From Bedellia somnulentella (taxonomy: Eukaryota; Arthropoda; Insecta; Lepidoptera; Bedelliidae): a DNA stretch of 64,000 nt. A program made the translations under genes and the position numbers. Position 1 is the first letter of the stretch. Each line of letters starts with the position of its first letter. The notes beneath the pieces were generated by a model. That model made no database searches. It saw only the letters and a list, made by a program, of their open reading frames with translations, and had not been told where the DNA came from. Shown here piece by piece: positions 45,053 through 57,521 of the stretch. The DNA is taken from NCBI GenBank assembly GCA_963576735.1, contig OY755189.1, forward strand, positions 1,240,001-1,304,000, given 5' to 3'.

Positions 45053-46879
45053 GTGAAACCATCGCATGATGAGGCTCGTCTTTGGTTTGGCTATTGGGTT
45101 CTGTACAATAAACCGCGTAGCGGTTATGTGTATAGGAAAATGTGTGAGTCTAGAAGTTTGTTTAAGTCTAAGTTAAAATGGTGTCAGGTTAACGAACAGC
45201 AAATTAAGATGGACATTTTGGCTAGACACCACTCAGGCAAACAATTTAATGACTTCTGGAAACAGACAAAAAAGTTAAATCCAAAATTAAGTGTACCAGC
45301 TAACATTAATGGTGTGAGTGAACCGACGTTAATAGCCGAATTGTTCAAAGACCATTTTAGAGTACAGGCGCCCCAATGTTCCGTTGTTGGGAATGACGAT
45401 CCCCCTAATGTTAACTGTACCTATACAGGTGGAAAGTCAATTCTAATCACGGCTAAAGATATAAGAACTGTTTTAAGAAAGATGACTCGGGGTAAATCTC
45501 CTGGACATGATCATTTAAGTATTGAACACCTGCAATATGCAGGTGTACACTTGCCTCGAGTTTTGGCCATGTTTTTCTCTCTTTGTTTAAGTCATGGGTA
45601 TCTGCCTGACAGCATGTTAAAAACTGTTATTGTACCTATAGTTAAGAACAAGACTGGTAATACTAGTGACAAAAATAACTATAGGCCGATTTCACTGGCA
45701 ACTATACTGGCCAAGGTGCTGGACAGACTGGTTGATCAGCACTTGGGCAGCCAGGTGAAGTTTCATGATGCACAGTTTGGTTTTAGACCGGGACTGTCTA
45801 CTGAAACCGCTGTCCTCTGCCTCAAGCAGACTGTCCAATACTATACTAGTAGGGATACGCCTGTGTATGCTGTTTTTCTGGACCTTTCGAAGGCGTTCGA
45901 TTTAGTTCAATACGACGTCCTCTGGAAAAAGCTATCTGAGAGTACTACTGTGTCTCATGAGTACATATCCTTATTAAAATACTGGTATGCTAATCAAATG
46001 AACTGTGTTAAATGGTCAGGCGAGCACTCAAGCATGTACAGATTGGAATGTGGAGTGAGGCAGGGTGGTGTAAGCTCACCTACACTTTTCAATCTGTACA
46101 TGAATGAGTTGATCGAGGAGCTCAGCAGCGCCGGAGTCGGTTGCTCTGTAGACGGTACCTTTGTTAACAACATAAGTTATGCTGATGACATGGTGCTGCT
46201 GTGCCCTTCGATCAATGCTCTTAATAAACTGTTGGGCGTATGTGAAAGGTATGCGGAGGCCCACGGTCTCAGATACAACACTGCTAAAAGTGAATTGCTG
46301 GTGTTTAAGTCGGCTAATAAGAGCTATAAGGTCAATAGCATAAACTTAAATGGCACTCCTTTGAAACAAGTGCAGAGTTTCAAGTATCTGGGACATTGGG
46401 TCACCGAGTCTCTGAAGGATGACGTCGACCTGGAACGGGAGCGCAGGGCGCTGTGCGTTAGGGCCAATATGCTCGCCCGCAGGTTTGCACGCTGCACTAA
46501 ATCTGTTAAAATCACGCTTTTTAAAGCATACTGTGTATCTCTGTACACGTGCAGCCTGTGGATGAATTATACCCAAGTAGCGTACAGGGCCTTGCGCACC
46601 CAGTACAATAATGCGTTTAGGGCCCTGATGGGACTGCCACGACACTGTAGCGCGTCGGGGATGCTTGCTGAAGCCGGGGTCGATAGCTTCTCCAGCATCA
46701 TCAGGCGGTGCACAGCGTCCCTGATGCGCCGGGTGAGGGGCAGCTCCAACAGTTTGTTGCAGACGGTCGAGGCGAGGTTGGACGTGGACAGTGTTATCAT
46801 GCAACACTGGACTCGCGTTCATCTCGCCAAAGACACAAAAATAACATATAACAATTATTATAGCGTTGTAAATAGATAA
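45053..46879 (+). CDS. Reverse transcriptase ORF of a 5'-truncated CR1/Kiri-like LINE
   Basis: 608 codons, uninterrupted. The endonuclease is absent. The linker ends with FWKQTKKLNPK, then RT blocks NYRPISLATILAKVLDR, VFLDLSKAFDLV (motif A), GVRQGGVSSPTLFN (motif B) and ISYADDMVLL (motif C). A long thumb and C-terminal region follows. The nominal ATG at 45053 lies at the junction and is probably not a native start. The element ends in an A/T tail near 47035. It landed directly after the 3' end of a Helitron-like element. Codon GC is higher than in the Jockey element, so the two have different histories. Confidence 0.85.
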   Translation: MKPSHDEARLWFGYWVLYNKPRSGYVYRKMCESRSLFKSKLKWCQVNEQQIKMDILARHHSGKQFNDFWKQTKKLNPKLSVPANINGVSEPTLIAELFKDHFRVQAPQCSVVGNDDPPNVNCTYTGGKSILITAKDIRTVLRKMTRGKSPGHDHLSIEHLQYAGVHLPRVLAMFFSLCLSHGYLPDSMLKTVIVPIVKNKTGNTSDKNNYRPISLATILAKVLDRLVDQHLGSQVKFHDAQFGFRPGLSTETAVLCLKQTVQYYTSRDTPVYAVFLDLSKAFDLVQYDVLWKKLSESTTVSHEYISLLKYWYANQMNCVKWSGEHSSMYRLECGVRQGGVSSPTLFNLYMNELIEELSSAGVGCSVDGTFVNNISYADDMVLLCPSINALNKLLGVCERYAEAHGLRYNTAKSELLVFKSANKSYKVNSINLNGTPLKQVQSFKYLGHWVTESLKDDVDLERERRALCVRANMLARRFARCTKSVKITLFKAYCVSLYTCSLWMNYTQVAYRALRTQYNNAFRALMGLPRHCSASGMLAEAGVDSFSSIIRRCTASLMRRVRGSSNSLLQTVEARLDVDSVIMQHWTRVHLAKDTKITYNNYYSVVNR

Positions 46880-47318
46880 GTTACTAACATAGTACGTAAG
46901 TTTTGTCTGTTACTAACATTAATATTATAATATTATAATATGATTGTACTAACATAGTTGTAAGATATTTTGTAACTAACACATATGGACCTCGTCCGAA
47001 ATAAACGATTTTTATTTTATTTTTTTTTTATTTATTTATTTTATATATATAATATTACAATTGCTAGTTTTACATATTATTATTACACAACGACTAACCA
47101 AGGAATACAATCGCTTTCAAAGCAGAACTGCTGGCTAAACAAATCTATATCATAAAAAGCACGAAACTCATTATAACTGCGAAAATTTCCATTAAAAATA
47201 CGAGTACAATTGGAACCCCAGTTTGTTCTAAGAAATTTATACTTGTTTTGTTTGCTGCTACGTTTTACTTATATTCAATAATGAAAGAAAACGTGATAGC
47301 TTAGTGGGTAAAATATAG

Positions 47319-47690
47319 AATAGAATAGAATAACTCTTAATTGCACATCAAACACAAATTTACAAAAATAATAATATGATCAAACAGTTTACAGTGAGGT
47401 ACAATTGGCGGTCTTATCACTAAAAGCGATATCTTCCAGACAACCTTTGGAAGATGAGATCGATAAATTAATTATTTGGGTAGATGCACAAAACAAGACC
47501 AAAAAAAAAACATGATAATCTATTAAGCTTATATATATGCTTTTCGATTTCTTGTAAGTGGGAGGGCGGGCGGTGCACAGTGCATGTTGCATGAAGACTG
47601 CAGGTATTTAGCGGAATTAAGCGAAGTAATTTATTGATATTAGTATTGCTTTGGATTTCCGCAAAGTAACGCCTGATTCAATCCAATATA
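47319..47690 (-). mobile_element. LINE 3' end with TTCTA-repeat tail
   Basis: Minus strand contains AGCGATATC and TAAGACCGCC-type sequence and ends in a short run of TTCTA units. It interrupts a tRNA-derived SINE (family B). Confidence 0.55.
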
Positions 47691-47772
47691 TTTTATATTG
47701 CAGACGATGAGGGTTCAAATCGTGGGTCGTGCCTACACCAATTTGTTTTTACTAAAGATGTGTGCTTGTTTT

Positions 47773-47992
47773 GCTGTGTAGTGTGGGCTTAGAATAGAGT
47801 AAGAGGCGACTAACGGTATTGGGGCGTTTAAGGGATTTTTGGGCGATGCGGTTGAAGACCCATCAGCAACAACCTTTATTTTACCATCTTTTCCCCACTC
47901 AATTTTCAAAAAGTGGCTGAGGAGTTTCTAATTCCTTAGCTCTGGCTACACCTTCTAGGGATTTATAACCGTGAGTATATGTACGTATATGT
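47773..47992 (+). mobile_element. Family A SINE nested in family B SINE
   Basis: TSD ATGTGTGCTTGTTTT and ATGTGTACTTATTTT at 47758-47772 and 47993-48007 (two mismatches). Part of the head is deleted. Confidence 0.87.
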
Positions 47993-48655
47993 ATGTGTAC
48001 TTATTTTACCATGATTGTAAACGGTGAGGGAAAACATCGTGAGGATCCCCACATGGCTAAGTTGTAAACTTTGTCATGTGACAGTGTATTCGTACAAAAT
48101 GGTGATAGACCTGCCCCCTATCACGTGAGTACAGTGTCTAATCAAAACGTGGGTACACTAGGTGACAATGTAACGTGACGTTCAGAAGAATTAGTACCTC
48201 TGCCAACCTCTTCAATGATATACGGCGTTAACGTTTGAGTTGAGTTGAAATAAGAGCTTGCGCAAAATAATACCAGAGAAGATTTTAGGAAGCTTTTTAT
48301 AAGACGATTCATTTTCCTCAAAATCCATCATACTTGTGGACACTTAATTTAATGAGAAACCTTTTTGCCAATCTGTTTTGTGAAAGTAATGAAATGTTGG
48401 AATATCGGGTATTTTTGTGTTCTACAAGAATATGATCATATATTTTCAATGTATTTTTGCAAGTGTATATTCTTAAATTTTTAAGAACAAAACATCGTAA
48501 GGAACAATGGCAGAAATTGTTTTAACTTACATATCACTCTTCAACCACAATATAATGGAAATATCATAAGTATAAAGATCTATTGGAGGTAGGAAGAGAC
48601 TTTATTTAAGACTTAGTATAAAAGAAATAATTGTTTATATTCATAGTTTTTTTTC

Positions 48656-48897
48656 GCCGTGTAGTGTCAGCTTAGAATAGCACTACCCCGTTTCTACCGA
48701 TCGATGGGTGTACGTAAGAGGCGACTAACGGTATTGGGGCTTTTAAGGGATTTTTGGGCGATGCGGTTGGAGACCCATCACCAACAACCTTTACTTTACC
48801 ATCTTTTTCCCATTCAATTTTCCAAAAGTGGCTGAGGAATTTCTAATTCCTGGGCTCTGGCTACCCCTTCTTGGGATTTATAGCCGTGAGTATATGT
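48656..48897 (+). mobile_element. Family A SINE
   Basis: Full length with GCCGTGTAGTGTCAGC head; flanked by T-rich runs. Confidence 0.87.
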
Positions 48898-49273
48898 TAT
48901 GTGTTTTTTTTTCTTAAATATCAATTTATTTTTCTCACTGCAGACGTATTTGTAGCGACCTCTAGACGACGAACTCACTCGCTCACTAGCAGCGTCATAA
49001 AAAATCCTACATCGCGGTATCGGAATGTTTTTATAGCTAAGTAGAAATCAAAATTATAAGTCGATACACAGTAGGGTGTACTGTCCAGTATATCTTTGCT
49101 GTTTTCACATATTTAATAGCATATTATGTATTGTATTGTACGTACTTTTGTCCATGGTCATCTGCAACTTCCAAAACCGTTGCTGCGTCTTCAGCATTAA
49201 TAAAAGAGAAGTTTGCATGGCATTTAAACCAAACGTAAATATTAAATATTAAATATTAAATATTATTGTTATT

Positions 49274-49373
49274 AAGAGGTTTGCCAGGATCGTACAAAGT
49301 GGCGATCGATAGTCTCTGCCTACCCCAATGGGAACTAACGGCGTGAGAATATGTATGTATGTATGTATGTAAA
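49274..49373 (+). mobile_element. 5'-truncated RTE copy, about 100 bp
   Basis: Starts in AGGTTTGCCAGGATCGTACA and ends in TATG units. Flanking AAATATT repeats obscure the TSD. Confidence 0.75.
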
Positions 49374-49398
49374 TATTAATTTTCCCTTTGTTATAAAC

Positions 49399-49487
49399 AT
49401 ACATACACACATATATTCGCGGCCACAAATCTTCAAAAATTCCTCAGCTTCTTTTGGAAGTTGAGTGAGGAATAGATTATAAAACCC
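49399..49487 (-). mobile_element. Family A tail fragment
   Basis: ACATATATTCGCGGCCACAA and TTCTTTTGGAAGTTGAGTGA. Confidence 0.65.
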
Positions 49488-49498
49488 TGAAGATTATT

Positions 49499-49746
49499 GC
49501 TGTTTAGTGTCGGCTTAGAATAGCACTACCCCTTTTCTGCCGGTGGGTGTACGTAAGAGGCGACTAACGGTGTTGGGGCTTTTTAAGGGATTTTTGGGCG
49601 ATGCGGTTGGAGACCCATCACCAACAACCTTTATTTTACCATCTTTTCCCCACGCAACTTCCAAAAGTGGCTGAGGAATTTCTAATTTGTTAGCTCTGTC
49701 TACCCCTTCTAGGGATTTTTAGCCGTGAGTATATGTATGTATGTAT
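49499..49746 (+). mobile_element. Family A SINE
   Basis: Full length, GTGTCGGCTTAGAATAGCAC subfamily; possible TSD AAGATTAT. Confidence 0.87.
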
Positions 49747-50025
49747 AAAGATTATCATTATGCTATAAAGTTCATGCACAATACGTTTATCTTGTGAAAC
49801 GACTAAGAAACAAGGAACAATATAATTAAAAAGTTGTACAACAAACAAATGTCTGCAACCGACAGAATAGCGGCTGTTCTTCTGAAACAAGCAACCAGGT
49901 TATTACTACAACTTTTCTATTCTTTATAGTTGGCTTTGTGCTACTGATAAAGGTATTTAGCAGTGCTTCAGTAAAATGTAGGGGATGTTGTTAGAAAGAA
50001 AATTTTAAAGATAGATATTCCATTT

Positions 50026-50284
50026 GCCGTGTAGTGTCGGCTTAGAATAGCACTACCCCATTTCTACTCGTGGGTGATCGTAAGAGGCGACTAAGGGTAT
50101 AGGGGCTTTTTAAGTGATTTTTGGGCGATGTGGTTGGAGACCCATCACCAAAAACGCTTTTTTTTATATTATTATCATCTTTTCCCCTATCAACTTCCAA
50201 AAGTGGCTGAGGAATTTATCATTCCAAAGCTCTGGCTACCCCGTTAAGGGATTTATAGCCGTGAGTATATGTATGTATGTATGT
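50026..50284 (+). mobile_element. Family A SINE, third subfamily
   Basis: Contains CTCGTGGGTGATCGTAAGAG; possible TSD TATTCCAT. Confidence 0.87.
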
Positions 50285-50354
50285 ATATTCCATATTTTTT
50301 ATGTAACTTAGTACCTTTTCCCCTTAACCTTTTCCAAAAATGATCATGGTTCTT

Positions 50355-50515
50355 TTTTTCTATTCGTGGGTGTTTTTATGGTAGTATTGGGGATTTTTAA
50401 CGAATTTTTGGGCGATACGGTTAGACACACGCTACTAACATGCTTTATTTTACAATCTTTTTCCCATTAAACTTCCAAAAGTGGCTGAGGAATTTCTTAC
50501 TCTAATGCCATAGCT
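50355..50515 (+). mobile_element. Family A SINE, old copy
   Basis: TTTTTGGGCGATACGGTTAG and CCAAAAGTGGCTGAGG remain. Confidence 0.65.
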
Positions 50516-50519
50516 ATTT

Positions 50520-51115
50520 TGTTTTTCATTGTCAATATATATCACAAAACATATTTATATATTCTATTCCCTAGATTTGAAAAAAAACTAAATGCTAAAT
50601 TTTCATAGAACATCATTGATATGACGGTTTGCAGGCGCACAAAATCACGTGGGAGCGAATTCCCGCGCGGATGCTGTGCCCCTCGGAAATCTTTATTTAG
50701 AGGTATCGTAATCGACCCGTCTCCCCTCTAACGCTCACACGCATTGATACTACACAATACTCACTGCAATATTTATTTGAAACAAAACCTTTTCAATCCT
50801 TATTTATTCCTAAAAATGTAGACTTTTACATTTGATGTACTTTTACATTTTCACAAAGCACTTTGCAATCACGAAAACCTTGGATAAAACCACTAAGATT
50901 TGTCAAATATTCCCATATCGCAGATGAACATGTTTTCAAGTTAATTTGAAATTGTAAAGTTTATAAGATTACTGAAGAGATTATATCAGGGGATAATCAC
51001 AGTATTTTAATTGAGGCCTTAAAACAGATGCTTAGATTTTGACTTGACTTGATTAAGATATATGGAACGGTAAGAGCAAGTCCGGAAGTTGAAAAGGGAA
51101 AATTATAATTTAAAT
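50520..51115. other. Unassigned, with a GC-richer patch at 50630-50730
   Basis: The patch contains CACGTG and several CpG but no ORF or splice pattern I can support. Confidence 0.3.
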
Positions 51116-51116
51116 C

Positions 51117-51165
51117 TTTTTGTTCATGAAAACCTCATGTGGGGATTATTTCTAATAAATAAAGA
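51117..51165 (+). repeat. LINE 3' tail fragment (CCTCATGTGGGGATTATT family)
   Basis: TTCATGAAAACCTCATGTGG followed by GGATTATTTCTAATAAATAA; a typical 3' UTR end with AATAAA. Confidence 0.6.
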
Positions 51166-51439
51166 AATTTTTCTTTCCTTTATTTATTCTTTATTTATTA
51201 GGGAAAATAATAGTTAAAGTTTCAAGATTTTATGAAAGGTGCTAAGAAAAAGGATAGCTCCTCTGGTGGACCTACATCCGCCTTGTATCCACAGACCATA
51301 GAGTTCTTGCACGAATAAATCCAATCTGCTGAAAATGATACTTGAGCAGTAGATAAAAAAATACATATTGTGAAATGGAAGCATGACAAGGTAAATTCTA
51401 AAAAGCGGTGGTTTTCTTGATTATCATCTAATTCCTTAT

Positions 51440-51780
51440 AGGATACCTTTTAAAGCTGGAGTTAAGCAATGATGTATGTTGTCGCCGCTTCTCCATACCG
51501 AAGTTAAGCAGTCTCTCAATATCAACGGTGAAATTATTGAAAGAGTTCGGGATTCACCTGCTTGGGAGGTGTTTTGGATACGCAAAATGTATTGACCACG
51601 ATATGTAAGCTTGTATCTACAAGGTTGGGCCTCATTTGCCTAACTAAAGCCTGAATGGTGTTCTCATATGATCCCGTGGCACCAAACTGAAGATTTTGGA
51701 GGCCGATGTTAAGTCAGTCTTAAAACACGGATGTGAAACCTGGTTCTTTAGGAAGAACCTCGCCCCAAGTTTTTAACAAC
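51440..51780 (+). mobile_element. Decayed LINE fragment
   Basis: A short readable piece EADVKSVLKHGCETW is the conserved RT-thumb motif VLxYGCETW of LINEs. The rest is too decayed to place. Confidence 0.45.
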
Positions 51781-52830
51781 AACAAGTGGCTGAGGCGGTT
51801 ACTGGAACTTTTCTGGAAGGCAATTATCGCAAGTTCGATATCATTACTATCATAGAAATTATAGCAAGTGTTCAATATCGTTTGCAAAATATCACAAAGT
51901 GAAATATATTTCTATTGATAGACTGAAACTGTATTCTCGCACACGGTAGTAATTTTTCCTTAGACATAAAAAATGAAGACCGAAATCAATGATCCAAGCG
52001 AATGAAATGAATGAAAGGTCAGTTCAACTGTCATCTAAGTTATGAAAAGGTCTTCATATCTGTCAATATTTACATATGTTTTGGTTTGTTAAAATTTTCC
52101 TGTAACTGGCACTTTGTCGGTAACTAGCAAAGTCTGAATTCCTAACTGGACCATCCGGCAACCGGCTTTAGTTTTTGAAATTTTATAATGCCGAAATAAT
52201 ATATTTTTATAATTAACGTTGATCCAAGTAGAAACTATTTACAACTTCTAAGACAATTTGGTCTATGATCCATTTAATATATTTACATACATTTTAATTT
52301 TCTATCTATATTCAAACAAAATTTGAAAACAAAATGGCTACCGTTCGCACGATATCTTCAAATATCATCATATCGACTGATCGTGACCACCCGATATCAT
52401 CCTTCGATATATATCATCATATCGACTGTTTTTCAACAGAAAAATATCTATCGGATGATGTGAGAATAGCTCAAATCAAATATCGATCGCAAAATACCAC
52501 AAAAGTGATAAATATCGAAAGTGATATAGTATCTACCGTGCGAGAATTGCCCTCCTGGCCGATAACGATAACCAATACAGAACTCTATACTCAGAACTCT
52601 TAATAAGATCACACTTTGTAAAAAATGGGGTAGTTTTATTTAAACTATCAATGCATATTTTTAATCATTAACTAGTTTGATAAGTTATTAGCCGCAAACG
52701 ATGCCAAAAGAAATTGTAATAAATAGACGATGATAATGATAACCTTTGGCAAATGGCCAGCAAATTTGTTGCAACAATGTACAATAACTATACTGAGTTA
52801 GATTGTGAAATGGAAAACATCACCATTATT
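51781..52830. other. Unassigned DNA
   Basis: An 89-codon frame at 52334-52603 has no recognisable domain and comes from an ATATCATC-rich stretch. Confidence 0.3.
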
Positions 52831-53070
52831 GCCGGCTTGGAATGTCGCTACCCCTTTCTACCCACGGGTGTCGTAAGAGGCGACTAAGAGTATTGGGGCT
52901 TTTAAGGGATTTTCGGGCGATGCGGTTGGAGACCCATCACCAAAAACCTTTATTTTATCGCCTTTTCCCCACTCAACTTCCAAAAGTGGCTGAGGAATTT
53001 ATAATTCCTTGGCTCTGGCTACCCCTTCTAGGGAATTACAGCCGTGAGTATATGTATGTATGTATGTATG
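52831..53070 (+). mobile_element. Family A SINE, slightly 5' truncated
   Basis: Begins GCCGGCTTGGAATGTCGCTA; ends in TATG units. Confidence 0.9.
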
Positions 53071-53087
53071 TTATTTATCATAAACCG

Positions 53088-53225
53088 TCATTGCTCAGTG
53101 GGTAAAATACCGCTTATAGTGCAGATGATGAGGGTCCAAATCCCAGGTCGGGACTACCCAATTTGTCTTATGTGTGATTAATTTATCATGGTTGTTAACG
53201 GTGAGGGAAAACATCACAGGAATTA
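53088..53225 (+). mobile_element. Family B SINE, 5' half
   Basis: TTGCTCAGTGGGTAAAATAC (A box), GAGGGTCCAAATCCCAGG (B box), then GGTTGTTAACGGTGAGGGAA. Confidence 0.75.
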
Positions 53226-53340
53226 CTAAGTTTGAAACGCTGGCTTTTGAAACGAAAAATGTGTGCGTGCGTGTTAGCGATCTTTAAGATCTACAGAAAC
53301 ATCATGTATATTCTTGGCAGCTTAAGAAATATTTTTATTC

Positions 53341-53589
53341 ATACATACATACATATACTCACGGCAATAATTCCCTAGAAGGGGTAGCCAGAGCTAAGGA
53401 TTTAGAAATACCTCAGCCACTTTTGGAAATGTGAGTGGGGAAAAGATGGTAAAAATAAAGATTGTTGGTGATGGGTTTCCAACCGCATCGCTCAAAAATC
53501 ATTTAAAGGCCCCAATACCGTTAGTCGCCTCTTACGTACACCCACCGGAAGAAATGGGGTAGTGTTATTCTAAGCCGACACTACACAGC
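53341..53589 (-). mobile_element. Family A SINE
   Basis: Full length, ACTACACAGC head type. Confidence 0.87.
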
Positions 53590-54221
53590 AATCTATCTAT
53601 CTAACTTCGATACTTTCCAATCGTACTTTCCGATAAATTGCTTTTTGTATTATTTTGTTAATTTGATGAAGCCTCCGCTAACCGTATTATAACGCTGTTA
53701 GGGACCCGTCGTACCTAATATAGAGTGATGCTAAAAGGGTTAACAAGGGCGCTGGGAATCTCATTATCATGAACATTTCCCTATTAATGTGCTTTATATT
53801 AGTGTTGTGCGTGAAATGGCTTACAACGTAGTGCTGAGTTAGTGCCAATTCGCTGTTGCAATAGCGCAAAATTAGTAATGATTATGACGTTATTGTAATT
53901 ACTAAGTAATGTTTTTAATATTTTTTCTTGTTCTTGTTGTTTTTTCTGAATGAGGTGGTTTTTCTTGGCGGCATAAATGGCGAAAAAAGTATTTATTTCT
54001 TTTACCAACAAATGGTGGAAGAATATTCACGTTTATCGTTGAATGAAGTATAATTTATTTTATAATTGATACTTAATTAACCATATTAGGCGTGGTAAGG
54101 ATGGCAGATGGCAAATGCATGTTATAAACTATTAAGTACAAGGTAAAAATAGTTCACGGTATTTTGACACACACAGCAGTTTGCTCTTTAGCTTAAAAAG
54201 CTCCACGAAACATCAAACATA

Positions 54222-54616
54222 CATACATATACTCACGCCATTAGTTCCCATTGGGGTAGGCAGAGACTATTGATCGCCACTTCGTACAATCCTGACAAAC
54301 CTCTCTAGCTTCGTTTACATCCATCAATCTTTTCATACATGCTCTTTTATTCTTCATACTTCGGACGCCAGCCTTTTTGAGCACACTCTCAATTTGGTCC
54401 AAGTGTGTTCTCCGTGGTCGTCCTCTACTAACATTACCATCCACACTAGCTCTATAGATCCCTTTTACCAATTTTCTATCATCCATCCTCTCTATGTGCC
54501 CAAACCATCTCAACATTCCTTTTTCTATCTTTCTTACAATATCATCTTTCACACTACACTTTTCACGAATAACACTATTTCTCACTCTGTCACATAATCT
54601 AACGTTACAAATTTTC
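54222..54616 (-). mobile_element. 5'-truncated RTE copy with open C-terminal frame
   Basis: The frame [20 protein letters not shown] to QDCTKWRSIVSAYPNGN is intact for about 125 codons, so it is one of the younger copies. Confidence 0.8.
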
Positions 54617-55240
54617 AAAATTGTGTTTAAATAATGTCTGTAGAATTAATGAAACGCTCTACCAGCTGGATGTATATTCCTTTAAAATGTATCTCAGCAA
54701 AGATGACTCTACAATAAATATTTTTACGGATACATTTGCACGGAGTCAGAGTCCTCATATTGCTAAAAGTGTAAAACGGTCCACAGCCAGAATTGAGTGT
54801 TGAGGTTGACACTTAGTTTTATTAAAATGATTGGCGCAAAAGGTTGCTCTCCCTTTATTTTATGAATTAAAGGAATAACCGGAGATTATGCCTTTTTGAA
54901 TATTCTTGAAAGAAAACTGAAGAGCTAAAAATTTTTGCAATTAATTGTAAAATTATCGATGATTTTAGCAATACTTTTATTTAATACAAGTTTTTAGGTA
55001 AAGCAAAGGATCGATTCTTAGTCAGGCAGTCTGTTTTGCGTTTTATATATACGGATATGAAGATATCATTTCAGATCATAAAGTCCCGAAATAGTTCTGT
55101 TATCAGCAACACTTATAAAATTTAAAATATCGAAGTGGTGGTAATATGCCTGTACACACGTTGTAAATTTTATTTAATTGCCATCAATCAGTTTGCATAC
55201 AACAAGCAACAAATATCTAAACTTTCCTATTTATTATTTA

Positions 55241-55490
55241 CATACATACATATACTCACGGTTATAAATCCCTAAACGGGGTAGCCAGAGCTTTGGAATA
55301 AGAAATTCTTCAGCCACTTTTGGAAGTTGATTTATGGAAAAGATGGTAATAATAAATGTTTTTGGTGACGGGTCTCCAACCACATCGCCCAAGAATCACT
55401 TAAAAAGCCCCTATACCCTTAGTCGCCTCTTACGATCACCCACGGGTAGAAATGGGGTAGTGTTATTCTAAGCCGACACTACACGGCAAA
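55241..55490 (-). mobile_element. Family A SINE with perfect TSD
   Basis: TSD ATTTATTATTTA at 55229-55240 and 55491-55502; third subfamily (GATCACCCACGGGTAG). Confidence 0.9.
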
Positions 55491-55718
55491 ATTTATTATT
55501 TATCAATAGAAAATAGGACATATACTAATGTATGTTATCCCCACTAAGTAACTACTTTGATCTTTGCTGAATTTCATAAAATTTAATTTAACTCTCTTGA
55601 TATATCTACTAACTTGTAGAGGAAAGTTAGAAATTCCAATGTAACCTGTTTCAAACATGACATCAACTCATTTATCCAAGAAGAGCTGATATTTTTTTTT
55701 CTGAATCTCTCGATAAAG

Positions 55719-56030
55719 AATTGGCCTAGACCTCGGTTTTAAAACATACCCTTTTTATATTTTAAATTGACAAAAGACATCAAACTAAACAACTTTGCCT
55801 ATGGAATGCTTATCTAAAATATTGTAATTTTCAAAATAATTAATACATAAAAAGTGAGCTCAGCCTCAGCTGAAATAAAAAAAATCATCTTGTGATTTGA
55901 CCATAAGTTTATTAATTATTTTGAAAATTTACAATATTTTAGATAAGCATTCCATCGGCAAAGTTGTTTAGTTTGATGTCTTTCATCAATTTAAAATATA
56001 AAAAATTTAAAAACGAGTTCTACGCCAATT
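55719..56030. repeat. Long inverted repeat, arms about 125 bp, loop about 60 bp
   Basis: Left arm contains CTTTGCCTATGGAATGCTTA and right arm TAAGCATTCCATCGGCAAAG. Pairing continues outward to AATTGGC/GCCAATT. Confidence 0.88.
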
Positions 56031-56779
56031 AACAAACTTATCAGAAATAATGGATTTCATATCTTTGTGAAAGAAAAAGGACTAAAGCCAATATTTGCTT
56101 CAATTTAAGAATAATTGGTTTTCTCTCTTAAAAAGCCAGCTTCCAAATTGAAGATGAGAATATTCAAAGCCCTCAGAAGTTTTCGTTCCAATTAAAAAGA
56201 CAAACTGGAATTATCTAAAAGCGAATGAATATAAAAACGTATTTATTATTGTATGGTGTTTGGTAAGTATATAGTTATAAAAGTTATATTTCATACTTAG
56301 GTACTGAATTACACCCACGTAATGTGATGGGTTCTTGTGATGGTCAAAAGAAGCTTCAGTTTGATCCTATAGAATTTTTTTTTAAATAAAAGTAGTAAAA
56401 AATTACCAAATGTGAATGCAAGGAATTTGTTATTGCTTCTTCTTTAAATTTAAAATGTTGACATAGAAACAATGTTAGCGATTAACTTCATATTGAAATA
56501 AACTTTTTGACGTTTAATTATGTAATTCAACATATTTCGCATAATAATAATGTGGTAGCGGATAATTTTTTTCATTGCATTGATAACAATGTAAATAGCG
56601 GAATTGCTAAAATTAATTGTGTTCAAGAACTCTGATAACAAACCAGTTTCGTTCGAATAGATCATACGCGCTGTTTCAGACGATAAGGTGTTTCAAACGG
56701 TTATAAAATGTTAAAAGAGTTCTTAATTCGTCTGTTTTTATTTTTTCTGAAAATAGTTGTAACAGTATTATTATCTGAC
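56031..56779. other. No gene recognised
   Basis: AT-rich DNA next to the long hairpin. Confidence 0.5.
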
Positions 56780-57443
56780 TAGCTGACCCGACAGACTTCG
56801 TACTGTCAAATTTGCTTATAACAAAAGCTTAAGGCATTTTTTCCGGTACTCTTAGTTCAATAAGGCGTGAATATTTTATTGGTCAAATTCATCCGGGATA
56901 AAAAGTATCCATTGTTATGATTTGGCTCTTTATCTGCCAAATTTCATTCATATATAATATGTACTTGAGTAGCCTTTTTGTTCCAAACATCCAAACATCT
57001 AAACTTTTACATCGCGATTCAGAAAATGACGTCATTTGCACAACGCCATCTATCGGACTTTGGATTCCAACTATCATTTTAGTTCTATATTTAGACTTAA
57101 GATGTCGTTGCAAGTACTATACTGAATTGCGTAAAGTAATATTTTTCTTCTTGAACTCACAAAATTAATCATATCTTTTGATAGAGTGAACCGATTTCGA
57201 TGAAACAAAAACTAAGTTATACCTCAAGTTACGTACAATTTTTGTGTATAAACATTTTCAGCGTTGAATTTGTAGATTTTACGTGATGTGCGCACATACA
57301 AACATATAAACAGACAAACAGACAAAAATTGAAAAAATGATGGAAATGGGTTCTGTTACTTATCTGTTCACACGCTGGCTATTTTTTTTGACAATTTCTT
57401 TAATGTACATAAATGACTTTTCTACAGATTTATTATATGTATA
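56780..57443 (-). mobile_element. Helitron-like element
   Basis: ACTAGCTGACCCGACAGACT at the low end, TTATTATATGTATAGA at the high end. Confidence 0.65.
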
Positions 57444-57521
57444 GATTTTTTAACCCTAGCACATATCACGTAAAACGTTATCATAACCAGGGCACAATTA
57501 GGCTGCAATTAGGTTTAGAGA

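Larger units (their letters stand above)
47294..48240 (+). mobile_element. Family B SINE with two nested insertions
   Basis: A box TAGCTTAGTGGGTAAAATA at 47294, B box GAGGGTTCAAATCGTGGG near 47712, body from 48008 to 48240. The parts are separated by a LINE end and a family A copy. Confidence 0.75.

Noticed and set aside
46346..46822. 158-codon minus ORF
   Set aside because: Antisense shadow of the RT ORF 45053-46879.
52334..52603. 89-codon ORF as a gene
   Set aside because: No domain, no splice sites or poly(A) pattern, biased by ATATCATC repeats.
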